A DNA stretch of 64,000 bases from assembly GCA_030425425.1 (NCBI GenBank), contig JAUIAO010000003.1, positions 124,001 to 188,000 of the forward strand, written 5' to 3'. The translations under genes were made by a program, and so were the position numbers. Source of the DNA: Bacteroidia bacterium (GTDB taxonomy: Bacteria > Bacteroidota > Bacteroidia > Cytophagales > Cyclobacteriaceae). Numbering within the stretch: the stretch's first letter is position 1; each line of letters opens with the position of its first letter. The notes under the pieces were generated by a model. The model was given only the letters and a program-made list of their open reading frames with translations, did not search any database and had not been told where the DNA came from. Shown piece by piece: positions 19,806 to 27,753 of the stretch.

Positions 19806-19975
19806 AACCCAGAATATGCATTAGAAAATCTATTACGACCCTAACTGACTGCAAATCAGTAAAATGTAGAAGTTTTTCATTCTCACCATAGCGGTGCTAT
19901 GCCTAGTATGATAAAACTCCCTGATTTATTGCCACTTAGGTTCTCATAACGAAGTTCTAATACATAATCCGGGTT
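19806..19975. repeat. 170-bp long imperfect palindrome (MITE-like or large hairpin)
   Basis: The outer arms (19806-19826 and 19955-19975) match at about 17 of 21 positions, AACCC...ATGCATTAGAA against its complement TTCTAATACAT...GGGTT. Pairing continues inward through CTAACTGACTGCAAATCAG / CTGATTTATTGC...CTTAGG and closes on a perfect apex CATAGC-GGT-GCTATG near 19890. The whole unit could fold as one hairpin. No ORF. Probably a non-autonomous palindromic repeat; an RNA role is also possible. Confidence 0.6.
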
Positions 19976-19991
19976 TAATACTTGAGCTAAT

Positions 19992-20037
19992 AACCCACCA
20001 TTCCACCTTTGAAAGGATGGGGTGTGTGGGTTTTTCC
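19992..20037 (+). terminator. Rho-independent terminator after acs
   Basis: Outer stem AACCCAC / GTGGGTT with an inner CCTTT/AAAGG-type stem and a T5 run immediately after. Placed to end the porin-to-acs transcription unit. Confidence 0.65.
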
Positions 20038-20190
20038 TTTTCAGGAAGAAGGACAGAAATCGAGTTAGTTATCTGGCAATCTCCGGGTGATATCTGTCAT
20101 TTATAAAAATGACATTCAAGGTTTCCTATACTCCGCCAAATCCTCAATTTTGGCTAAATTCTGATAATCAACTACCAATTCTCATTCACT

Positions 20191-22074
20191 ATGTCTAATC
20201 TCATTACTGATCGAGTAGAGTTTTTTCTTAAAGATTTTCCTCCTTTTTCTTTTTTAGAATCACCTGAGCTAGAGGTGATTGCAAAAAGCATCACTGTAAA
20301 ATATTTCAAAAAAGAAGCGTACATCTTCAAAGAAGGCGATTTGAATGCTGGCTTTGTGTATGTGCTGAGACAAGGCTCGGTAAAGTTGTCTCATCTGGAA
20401 TCAGGACAATCTGTTTTGCTGGATCAGTGTGAAGTAGGAGATATCTTCGGAGTGCGATCTGTGCTTTCCGGAAAACCGTATGTGATGACAGCCGAAGCAA
20501 CAGAGGAAACCCTGGTGTATGCCATCAAGGTAGAAGAGTTTAAAAGGTTATTGGATGAACATACGCAGTTCGCACTGTTCTTTGCTTCGGGCTATGCAGC
20601 AGGGCAGGCAGTGGTAAGAGGTGGGCAGCAAGGTGCGTCGCTTTCTGTTAGCACTGTGGAGGAAAATAAACTCGATTATTCAAGAAGCATTGTAACCTGT
20701 AGCCAGGACCAAAGCATCAAGAGTGCTGCAGAAATCATGGCCGGCAAGAATATTGGCTCCATCATCATTGTGGATGCAGAAGGGATGGCCGTTGGTATTT
20801 TGACGGATAGTGATTTGCGAAGAAAAGTCGTTTCGAAGGGAATAGATTTTAAAATTCCAGTCTCTGAGGTCATGACAGGTCCTGTGAAAACCGTCTCTTC
20901 GGACATCACAGTTACAGAAGCTCAGATGTTTATGCTTCAGCAAGGCATTCATCATTTACTGGTTACTGAGGATGGGACAGACAAAAGCTTGCCGGTGGGC
21001 ATGGTCTCGGATCACGATATTTTGTTATCAAGGTTGAACCACCCATCGGCATTGATCAAGGCTCTGAAGCAAAGTGATGATCCTCTGAAATGGGCCGAAA
21101 TCCGCGATAAGGCAGAAGAAATGCTATTGACATTCCTGGATCAGGAAGTTTCTATGGCACTGGTGGCCGGTTTGATTAGCCGTATCAACGATATGATTAT
21201 CCAAAAAGCAATCACGCAATCGGTAGAAAAACTCGGTTTGCAAGATGTTTCTTTTTGCTGGCTCAGTCTGGGAAGTGAAGGCCGAGAAGAGCAGCTACTC
21301 CGTACTGATCAGGATAATGCGATTGTTTTTGAAGATGTGGATGACAATGATGCCATGCAAGCGAAACTATTGGAGCTGGCCGGGGAAGTGAATAATGTGC
21401 TGATCCAATGTGGATTTGAGAAATGTCCGGCAGATATCATGGCGAGAAATCCTCAGTGGTGCCAGCCGCTCACCGTTTGGGAAAAGTACTTCTTTGACTG
21501 GGTACATTCTCCAGATCCGAAATCAGTTATGAATTCTACGATTTTCTTTGACTTGCGTCCTGTTTATGGTTCGCATGCGATAGCCGATCAGCTTCATGAT
21601 TTTCTGGATCAGGTCATTTACGAAAGTGGTACATTCCTGAACTTCCTTGCAAAAAACGCATTGCAAAACCCGGCTCCTTTGAGCTTTTTCAAGAATCTTT
21701 TGGTGGAGCGATCAGGAGAACATGCCGATGAGTTTGATATCAAAGCTCGTGGAATGATGCCTTTGGCAGATGCGGCCAGAGTACTGGCCTATGAGCACGG
21801 GATCAGGGGAGCATATAGTACGGTAGATAAATTCAAAGCCTTGTCCGGTTTAGAAAAAAACCATGCCGAGCTCATGAATGAGGCAGCACAGGCTTATGAA
21901 ATTCTCATGCGTTATCGTGCCAAGTCGGGATTACAGCATCAGGATTCTGGTAGGTACATTGATGTGTCGAAACTCAATAAACTCGAAAAGCAGATATTGA
22001 AGAATGCTTTCCAGCCAGTAAAAGAGATTCAGGAGGTGCTGGAAGTTCGTTTCAAACTCCAATATTTCTCTTAA
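20191..22074 (+). CDS. Cyclic-nucleotide-binding, CBS and DUF294 nucleotidyltransferase-like protein
   Basis: 627 residues. Order: cNMP-binding jelly roll (about 10-135, FKEGDLNAGFVYVLRQGSVKL), two CBS domains (about 165-290), a DUF294 nucleotidyltransferase-like domain (about 310-440, WLSLGSEGREEQLLRTDQDNAIVF) and DUF294 C-terminal helices (about 470-620). GSxGRxE...DxD resembles GlnD-type transferases. Such proteins are often next to acetate transporters and acs, as here. Probably a cytosolic regulator sensing nucleotides; its substrate protein is unknown. Confidence 0.88.
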   Translation: MSNLITDRVEFFLKDFPPFSFLESPELEVIAKSITVKYFKKEAYIFKEGDLNAGFVYVLRQGSVKLSHLESGQSVLLDQCEVGDIFGVRSVLSGKPYVMTAEATEETLVYAIKVEEFKRLLDEHTQFALFFASGYAAGQAVVRGGQQGASLSVSTVEENKLDYSRSIVTCSQDQSIKSAAEIMAGKNIGSIIIVDAEGMAVGILTDSDLRRKVVSKGIDFKIPVSEVMTGPVKTVSSDITVTEAQMFMLQQGIHHLLVTEDGTDKSLPVGMVSDHDILLSRLNHPSALIKALKQSDDPLKWAEIRDKAEEMLLTFLDQEVSMALVAGLISRINDMIIQKAITQSVEKLGLQDVSFCWLSLGSEGREEQLLRTDQDNAIVFEDVDDNDAMQAKLLELAGEVNNVLIQCGFEKCPADIMARNPQWCQPLTVWEKYFFDWVHSPDPKSVMNSTIFFDLRPVYGSHAIADQLHDFLDQVIYESGTFLNFLAKNALQNPAPLSFFKNLLVERSGEHADEFDIKARGMMPLADAARVLAYEHGIRGAYSTVDKFKALSGLEKNHAELMNEAAQAYEILMRYRAKSGLQHQDSGRYIDVSKLNKLEKQILKNAFQPVKEIQEVLEVRFKLQYFS

Positions 22075-22077
22075 ATC

Positions 22078-22734
22078 ATGTTTTCCATCTGGAAGAAGAA
22101 CCGGAACTTTCCTGAATATATTCAGCAATATCTGGATCAGGAGTTTGTAATTCCTGCAAAGTCTGAGCTAGAAGAACTCAGTTTTGCGGTAATAGATGCA
22201 GAAACTACCGGGCTGGAAAGATCGGATCAATTAATTACACTCGGAGGAGTGGTGATGAGCAACTATGGCATTGATCTCGGAAATTGCCTGGATCAAAAGT
22301 ATGAATTCTCCACTTCGTCAGAGGCTGCGGCTATTCATGAAGAACTCCCAGAAATCCTGAACCAAAACCTGGATGAGCAATTTGAGGAGGCTTTGACTTT
22401 TCTGAGCAATAAAATCATCGTCGGACATCACATCTCGTTTGATATTGGTAAAATCAACCAAACCATTGCTTCAAAATACCCTGGATTCAAACTAAAGAAT
22501 AAAGTCCTGGACACCTTTCAGATGATGGTAAGGCTAGATCCTGAAAAGTATGAGCGGCAGGTGGGTGGCCGCCATGCACTACAGCTCGATGAAATCTGTG
22601 ATGATTTTGGGATTGCCGTAGAAAACAGACATACGGCTTTGGGAGATGCTTACATGACAGCACAGGTGTTCATGTTTTTATTGGCAAGATTTGAAGAAAG
22701 AGGAGTGAGGTTTGCCGGAGAGCTGCTGAGGTGA
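22078..22734 (+). CDS. DnaQ-like 3'-5' exonuclease
   Basis: 218 residues. DEDDh exonuclease motifs: AVIDAETTGLE (first Asp and Glu), GHHISFDIGKI (Asp) and HTALGDAYMTAQVF (His and Asp). Starts 3 bp after the DUF294 gene, a frequent pairing. The last 55 bp (22681-22735) recur at 23419-23473 beyond the toxin-antitoxin genes. Polymerase-proofreading or nucleic-acid processing role not determined. Confidence 0.88.
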   Translation: MFSIWKKNRNFPEYIQQYLDQEFVIPAKSELEELSFAVIDAETTGLERSDQLITLGGVVMSNYGIDLGNCLDQKYEFSTSSEAAAIHEELPEILNQNLDEQFEEALTFLSNKIIVGHHISFDIGKINQTIASKYPGFKLKNKVLDTFQMMVRLDPEKYERQVGGRHALQLDEICDDFGIAVENRHTALGDAYMTAQVFMFLLARFEERGVRFAGELLR

Positions 22735-22735
22735 G
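22681..22735 (+). repeat. 55-bp direct repeat, copy 1 (end of exonuclease gene)
   Basis: Begins TTGGCAAGATTTGAAGAAAG and ends with GTGAG across the exonuclease stop codon. Copy 2 at 23419-23473 differs at two positions only. Confidence 0.92.
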
Positions 22736-22746
22736 TGGACTATTAA

Positions 22747-23094
22747 TTACTCCAGATCCAGAACAATCTGAATATTCTCTTTGACCAATTTACTTATTTC
22801 ATTCGGTAATAAACCGATCTTTTTCGTTAGCCTTTTGTTGTCTATGGCCCGAACCTGATCAATCATGATATCACATTCCTGATGAAGGTTAGCGGTCCCT
22901 TTAGGCAGGTTAATTCTTAATATTTCCGCGTTTTTTTGAACTTTGGTAGTAATCGGGCAGATAATAGTTGAAGGGTGTGGAATTTTGTTGAGAAGATCTG
23001 TCTGTATCACCAATACAGGTCTAGTTTTTCCGGGTTCTGTTCCAATCTGTGGGCTCAGGTCCGCAATCCATATTTCGAATTGTTTAATCTGCAT
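22747..23094 (-). CDS. MazF/PemK-type endoribonuclease toxin
   Basis: About 115 residues from ATG 23094 (MQIKQFEIW); an upstream TTG would extend it by five. Conserved MazF-fold segments: EIWIADLSPQIGTEPGKTRPVLVIQTD, STIICPITT and ECDIMIDQVRAIDNKRL. These toxins cut mRNA at short motifs. The start lies inside the end of the antitoxin gene (about 11 bp overlap). Confidence 0.9.
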   Translation of the reverse strand: MQIKQFEIWIADLSPQIGTEPGKTRPVLVIQTDLLNKIPHPSTIICPITTKVQKNAEILRINLPKGTANLHQECDIMIDQVRAIDNKRLTKKIGLLPNEISKLVKENIQIVLDLE

Positions 23095-23314
23095 AGTCGA
23101 TCCCTTCAAAATCTTTTAAAACCTCCATTGACTCTTCTTTGACCAATGCCGATTCATTTTTGAGCTTTTGCTCTAGCATCTGTTTGCGTTGAACCTTGTT
23201 GTAGAATTCAAGAGCTTCATTGATGTAACGATTGCGGGGTTTTTTAATTTTTGCGAGTATTTTCTCCGTTTCCCCAAAAATCGAATCATCTAATTTTAGC
23301 GATACTGTTTTCAT
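23084..23314 (-). CDS. Antitoxin of the MazF-type pair (RHH-like)
   Basis: 76 residues: an N-terminal MKTVSLKLDDSIFGETEKIL followed by RNRYINEALEFYNK, a ribbon-helix-helix pattern for operator binding, then a charged C-terminal tail that would bind the toxin. Upstream, 23325-23370 contains short AT palindromes (ATAGTATATAC...TTAGTATAT) that could be the autoregulated operator. Confidence 0.8.
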   Translation of the reverse strand: MKTVSLKLDDSIFGETEKILAKIKKPRNRYINEALEFYNKVQRKQMLEQKLKNESALVKEESMEVLKDFEGIDYAD

Positions 23315-23418
23315 AACTCTTTAATTTACTTCAAATATATTAAAATAGTATATACAATTAGTATATCTAAATCTGGTGTTTTTGCAGATAAAGAATGCAT
23401 TTGTAACTCAAATTATCA

Positions 23419-23473
23419 TTGGCAAGATTAGAAGAAAGAGGAGTGAGGTTTGCCGGAGAGCTACTGAGGTGAG
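23419..23473 (+). repeat. 55-bp direct repeat, copy 2
   Basis: 53 of 55 positions match the end of the exonuclease gene at 22681-22735. Here it has no coding role. With copy 1 it brackets exactly the toxin-antitoxin module. Confidence 0.92.
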
Positions 23474-23484
23474 AAAGTGATTGA

Positions 23485-24018
23485 TTACCCGGGAAACCAA
23501 CCAACTCCGGCATTTTCAATCAACAGGTTTTGAATGACCCTCTGCTCATTATCTTTTTCGAAAACCACATTTTCTATTTGAATAGCTATTCGATATAAGG
23601 TTTCGAATTCTGTTACTTCCAAGTCGGAAATCATAATTCTCAATTTTCCTGAGATTGCGTTCCACTCATGAACTCTGTTAATTGTCAGATCTGGCACATC
23701 ATTGCACAAATAGCTGTTTACTGGCGCATCCCAAACTACAATGCTACAATATATACTGTCATTAGGTAATGAAAATGATTTAAAATCTGTTGTCAGATTT
23801 AATGTTTCGCGGCTATTAGGATAGGCGCCACTTATGTTCAGAGCAACATTTGAATTTCCAGGCTCTAGTAACTGACTTACTCCAAAATCACTACAGCTGA
23901 TGATTTCACCACTGAAATTTAATTCCTCAGGAAGATCAAAAGGGTCGGTATATTCACTATCACAGCTCAATAGATTCAGAGATATGATGAAGGCTAAGAT
24001 TGGGACAAAGTATTTCAT
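23485..24018 (-). CDS. Hypothetical lipoprotein
   Basis: 177 residues with a lipoprotein signal (FIISLNLLSCDSEY, Cys near 19). The mature part is polar and beta-rich, with several Cys. No family recognised. It follows the epimerase gene by about 16 bp on the same strand, so the two may be co-transcribed. Confidence 0.75.
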   Translation of the reverse strand: MKYFVPILAFIISLNLLSCDSEYTDPFDLPEELNFSGEIISCSDFGVSQLLEPGNSNVALNISGAYPNSRETLNLTTDFKSFSLPNDSIYCSIVVWDAPVNSYLCNDVPDLTINRVHEWNAISGKLRIMISDLEVTEFETLYRIAIQIENVVFEKDNEQRVIQNLLIENAGVGWFPG

Positions 24019-24034
24019 AATTCTGGTACAGATC

Positions 24035-24700
24035 TTATTCTGCAGTCACGATAATATCTCTGGGATCAAGGATGTTTTTCGAATAACCATTCAACGTTAC
24101 ATTGATCATCGAAAGCCCAATCTGAGTAGTATTGACAATACTATTTGGAGACATCCATTTGAGAAGCTTGATCAGCCACATGAGGTTTTTGATCAACACT
24201 CGGTAAAGCTTACTACTTGGCTCGATTCCTCTCAAAGGAATAATGCCACCTGGACGGTACATATAAGCCGCTTTGAAGCTCAGTTTCAATAGATCATTTT
24301 CCGTTTTTCCTTTTACTCTCGCCCACATGGTGCGTCCTTTTTCTGTGCTGTCCGTTCCTTGACCAGATACATAGGTAAACACAGCATCAGGATTCATTTC
24401 CAAAACGGTCTTCGCCAGATTCAGGCTGATGTCGTAAGTGAGTTTTGTAAACTGCTCTTCTTTCATACCTGCAGAGCTGACCCCCATACTATGGTAGCAG
24501 GCATCATAGCCCTTCAGATGGTCTTTTACAGAATCAAAATCCATAAAATCCTGATGGATCAGTTCTCTGAGTTTGGGATGCTCCATTTTCAAAGACCTTC
24601 TGGAAATGGACAGCACTTCTTTCACCTCCGGGTGATCGAGACATTCCAGCAGTACACCCTTCCCGACCATGCCTGTGGCTCCTGTGACGATTACTTTCAT
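24035..24700 (-). CDS. NAD(P)-dependent epimerase/dehydratase-like SDR
   Basis: 221 residues. GATGMVGKG at 7-15 is the Rossmann dinucleotide motif; YHSMGVSS, YVSGQGTDSTEKGRTMWARVKGKTE and YMYRPGGI follow the atypical SDR layout. A YxxxK catalytic pair is not clear, so it may bind nucleotide without classic dehydrogenase activity. Substrate unknown. Confidence 0.82.
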   Translation of the reverse strand: MKVIVTGATGMVGKGVLLECLDHPEVKEVLSISRRSLKMEHPKLRELIHQDFMDFDSVKDHLKGYDACYHSMGVSSAGMKEEQFTKLTYDISLNLAKTVLEMNPDAVFTYVSGQGTDSTEKGRTMWARVKGKTENDLLKLSFKAAYMYRPGGIIPLRGIEPSSKLYRVLIKNLMWLIKLLKWMSPNSIVNTTQIGLSMINVTLNGYSKNILDPRDIIVTAE

Positions 24701-24752
24701 AAATTCAATGGTTTATAATCACCAATGTACAACTAAAACGAATATGTGCACT

Positions 24753-24790
24753 TCTTTTGCTAGAAGCAGATGAACTTCTAGTCAGCAAAG
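24753..24790. repeat. Hairpin between epimerase and small partner gene
   Basis: CTTTTGCTAGAAG and CTTCTAGTCAGCAAAG can pair around a short loop. It lies downstream of the zeta-like operon and could be its terminator, though no long T run follows on the minus strand. Confidence 0.4.
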
Positions 24791-24827
24791 TCCTACCAAA
24801 ATGCTCAGTCTGCATGCCTGTTTGCGA

Positions 24828-25028
24828 TCAGGCAGGTTCATTTTTAGCGCTTGTTGTTGGGAGTATTTCATCTGGAGGGATAGCTATTATCTTTCCGTTT
24901 CGCGAGACGATCAATGGGCTGTTATTTCTCTTTTTGAATTCCACCATTTTTTTATAAGCTTCTTTCAGTCCCAGGCTCACCTGCTCCTTCAGTTCACGTA
25001 GTTGTTCTCTGTTATCCATTGTATTCAT
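24828..25028 (-). CDS. Small partner protein of the zeta-like toxin (putative antitoxin)
   Basis: 66 residues: a predicted helical N-terminus (REQLRELKEQVSLGLKEAYKKMVEFKK), then SPLIVSRNGKIIAIPPDEI. The latter segment recurs in small proteins encoded beside zeta-like kinases in Bacteroidota, as I recall, so the antitoxin role is inferred. It starts inside the toxin gene's end (17-bp overlap) and comes after the toxin. Confidence 0.6.
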   Translation of the reverse strand: MNTMDNREQLRELKEQVSLGLKEAYKKMVEFKKRNNSPLIVSRNGKIIAIPPDEILPTTSAKNEPA

Positions 25029-25575
25029 TGTTTAAGTAAGACCATTGACTTTCACTACTTATTATAACTTCATCTCCTGACCCTTCAGCAATGAATTCGA
25101 AGTTTTCAGTAGAATTATCCACCAAAATCCATCTATCAACAATCGACCTATAAATCTTGAAGAAGTTTATCAAGCCATTTGAGTATCTCTTTTCAATGGT
25201 CTCAATTGGTATGTTGTGCCCTCCTTCTTTAACCCTGGTTTGTACTCTTTGGATTGCCAGTTCCGCGGATTCTAAAGTGAGGAAAAGTAAAGTTGTATCA
25301 TATCCGAGCAGTCCAGCCTGTTTCACTAATCCTTGATAAGACTTTGTTGATAAGGTTGTTTCAAAAGCGAATGATTCTCCCTGATATAATAGTTCTTTAA
25401 TTCTTTGCAACATCAGCCTTCCAGCTCTTATCCCAGCTTTTTCGGGATTCAATGGGGATATGCCCTTTGCAATTTCATCAGCGTTTACAAATTCATCACA
25501 GTCAAATATTTCTGGAAGAATTGTATAGGAAAGGGTCGTCTTTCCGGCTCCATTAGGACCGGCTATGATGTACAT
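25012..25575 (-). CDS. Zeta-toxin-like P-loop kinase
   Basis: About 187 residues from ATG 25575 (a GTG nine bases earlier is possible). Walker A GPNGAGKTT at 6-14, FVNADEIAKGISPLNPEKAG, and FAFETTLSTKSYQ match zeta-like AAA proteins, which phosphorylate UDP-N-acetylglucosamine or other substrates. Later segment ...RVKEGGHNIPIETIEKRYSNGL also fits. Likely the toxin of a two-gene module. Confidence 0.85.
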   Translation of the reverse strand: MYIIAGPNGAGKTTLSYTILPEIFDCDEFVNADEIAKGISPLNPEKAGIRAGRLMLQRIKELLYQGESFAFETTLSTKSYQGLVKQAGLLGYDTTLLFLTLESAELAIQRVQTRVKEGGHNIPIETIEKRYSNGLINFFKIYRSIVDRWILVDNSTENFEFIAEGSGDEVIISSESQWSYLNNEYNG

Positions 25576-25584
25576 TTTTTTCAC

Positions 25585-25931
25585 TTTGCAAATATAGGAT
25601 ATCCTGAATCAGTTGCCAGTTTGGGCTTTTTCCTAGAGCGGCTAGCTTTGAGTGTCTGCCGCAGCAAAGTAGCTAATAAGTCCGGGGCGCATAACCTAAC
25701 CCCCGCAAAACAGTACCCCAATGCACTGCGCCTGCCTGCATAGGGAGGTTCAGAAAGAGAAAAAAATCCTGTGAGATGCGCCTAGTAGAAATCACTGACC
25801 TTTCCCAGCGGCTGATTCATGGCCTACGCGGCTCGGTGATGTTCGCACTGAAGTATGTAAAGTGGCAGTTGGCGCATTCGTGCTAGCGCATCTTACCACA
25901 CGTCTCTAACTTTACTTGCTAATTCCGAATT
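25585..25931. other. Structured non-coding stretch, more GC-rich than its flanks
   Basis: Nearly 350 bp with no ORF. An inverted repeat AGATGCGCCTAG (about 25775) / CTAGCGCATCT (about 25883) has one bulged base. ACCTAAC at 25694-25700 (GTTAGGT on the minus strand) is the same core as at the ends of the Avs-like cassette. It could hold degenerate recombination sites or an RNA; unresolved. Confidence 0.4.
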
Positions 25932-26318
25932 CTAGCGAGCGAAATACCCTTTGTACACCAAGCGTTTACCGTAGTACTTGAATTCTACATTTGTTCGATC
26001 TCCAGAAACCTGAGTTATGCAAATTTCGCAGGTATCTCCAAAACTGTCTTTGGCAGTAATTCCGCACATGGGGTTATCAGGATTCATGGAAACGATGGTG
26101 TATTTGATTTTGTCGCCGTTCCTAAAATCAAGTTCCCATACTTTTTGATCTCCGACGTAGAAATAGGCATCAGTTGTCAATTTCTTATCCAATAAATGCG
26201 TTAATACGAATTTATAAGTTTGATATGGCTTATCGCCACTTAACCATTGGTTACCGAATAACTCTACATGGAATGAAAGTAGAAGTGCTGGCAGTATTGT
26301 CAAAATAATTTTTTTCAT
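25932..26318 (-). CDS. Hypothetical exported protein
   Basis: 128 residues with a signal peptide (ILTILPALLLSFHVELFG). Mature part is beta-rich, with paired Cys in CGITAKDSFGDTCEICI. No family recognised. It starts only 22 bp after the transposase stop, so an IS end must lie within that gap, or the element's end is not conserved. Confidence 0.65.
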   Translation of the reverse strand: MKKIILTILPALLLSFHVELFGNQWLSGDKPYQTYKFVLTHLLDKKLTTDAYFYVGDQKVWELDFRNGDKIKYTIVSMNPDNPMCGITAKDSFGDTCEICITQVSGDRTNVEFKYYGKRLVYKGYFAR

Positions 26319-26340
26319 TAGATATTGGCGTTTATTCTGA

Positions 26341-27753
26341 CTAACGTAAGCTAAGTGACTGATTATCAGATGTCATTTGTGCAGCGATTTTATCCCTGTT
26401 CGCTCTAGAGAAGCCAAGCTCATCGGGGTTCAACCCCAGGTCTTTGATCTGTTTGCGCATCTTGCTTACGATTCGTCGTTTCTGATCTAAAAATAGGTAA
26501 TTATTTTTTGGCATGTAAGGTTCTTTCTTGGTGACCATATTCCAGATGATCACGGCAACCTTTCTCGCCGTAGCATTTACAGCAGCTGTCCTTCCTTTTC
26601 GAAAGGCGATTCTTCTAAAGAATTTGGAAAGGTCTGAGTCTTTGAGATTTCCAATCGCATTCGCAGAGTTTCTCAGGGCAATTTTTAATCTGTTACTTCC
26701 TTGAGGTATTCTATTAGAGAGCGTTTTTCCTCCGCTTATTTTATTGTTTGGTGCAAGCCTAAGCCAGGAAGCGAAATGTTGGGCAGTAGGAAATTTGCTA
26801 AACCCTTCAGGTCCCATTTCACTCATTATCGACAGGACTGTAGAATGACTTACACCTGGTATTGCCAGTAGGTCAACACCATCAAAGTATTGATATGATA
26901 CAATGTTGAGGTTGATGCCTTTGATATCATTTTTGTTTTGTCTTTTATGGGGTTTTTCCTCAGGAATATCATCTACCACTTCTTCTTTCTGTTGAATTGT
27001 TTGTTCGATAAATTGACCTATCTCCTTGTCACAATCTTTGATCATAGAAGTATAAAACTGATATCGTGCAAATTCTTGCTTGAGTCCGAAGAGGTAATCT
27101 TCCCGTTTGTTGGACACTAATGCCTTGGCGATTTCTTCTTCTGATTTCCTACAATTGTGATGACGATGCTGGGCCAATGATTTTCCCTCAAGATTTCCAT
27201 TACAGATATCTTCAATTATTTTGAGTCCTGTCTGGCCTGAAATGTCATTGACCACTACGTCTAGTCTGAAGTTGAGATATTTGAGAAACTTGGACATCTT
27301 ATGGATGCTATTGGCCCGTAGATCTATCATGTTGGTTCTGTGCCGGCAATATGTCCTAAGTCTTTCTGTGGTATGATCTGGTAGAAAGCTTGATGGCAAT
27401 AATCCTAAACAGTGAAGTTTCTGTATCCACTGACAGTCTAATACATCAGTTTTCTTTCGGTTGATATTCTTTGTAAACTTTCCATTAGTCAGAGTAACTT
27501 CAAGTCCGGCATTGATGAGTTCGACGAACAAGTTCTGCCAGTATGTTCCGGTAGATTCCATGGCAACTGTAGTGACTTTGTTATCCAGAAGCCACTGGAC
27601 AATAGCTGAAAGATCTTCAGCATACACACCAAATTCTCTGACATCCTTTTCTCCTTGTCCGATCGAAACAAAGTGAGAGCGACTACCAATATCAATGCCT
27701 GCGGCATTGGGGTTGATCACGCTCATTGACATTTTCTTTTTTTGCTTTTTCAT
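26341..27753 (-). CDS. IS110-family transposase
   Basis: 470 residues. N-terminal RuvC-like DEDD domain: GIDIGSRSH, AMESTGTYW, and KKTDVLDCQW. C-terminal Tnp_20 domain: LLAIPGVSHSTVLSIMSEMG...ASWLRLAPNNKISGGK and the region with the conserved Ser (PQGSNRLK). IS110 members insert without target duplication and use a bridge RNA from their non-coding end. An 80-residue tail after Tnp_20 is somewhat long. Ends of the element were not located. Confidence 0.92.
   Translation of the reverse strand: MKKQKKKMSMSVINPNAAGIDIGSRSHFVSIGQGEKDVREFGVYAEDLSAIVQWLLDNKVTTVAMESTGTYWQNLFVELINAGLEVTLTNGKFTKNINRKKTDVLDCQWIQKLHCLGLLPSSFLPDHTTERLRTYCRHRTNMIDLRANSIHKMSKFLKYLNFRLDVVVNDISGQTGLKIIEDICNGNLEGKSLAQHRHHNCRKSEEEIAKALVSNKREDYLFGLKQEFARYQFYTSMIKDCDKEIGQFIEQTIQQKEEVVDDIPEEKPHKRQNKNDIKGINLNIVSYQYFDGVDLLAIPGVSHSTVLSIMSEMGPEGFSKFPTAQHFASWLRLAPNNKISGGKTLSNRIPQGSNRLKIALRNSANAIGNLKDSDLSKFFRRIAFRKGRTAAVNATARKVAVIIWNMVTKKEPYMPKNNYLFLDQKRRIVSKMRKQIKDLGLNPDELGFSRANRDKIAAQMTSDNQSLSLR

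Larger units (their letters stand above)
19794..20190. other. Intergenic region with long palindrome and terminator
   Basis: About 400 bp between acs and the CBS/DUF294 gene. It contains the 170-bp imperfect palindrome and the terminator listed separately; the remaining 150 bp is AT-rich and should carry the promoter of the next gene. Confidence 0.6.
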
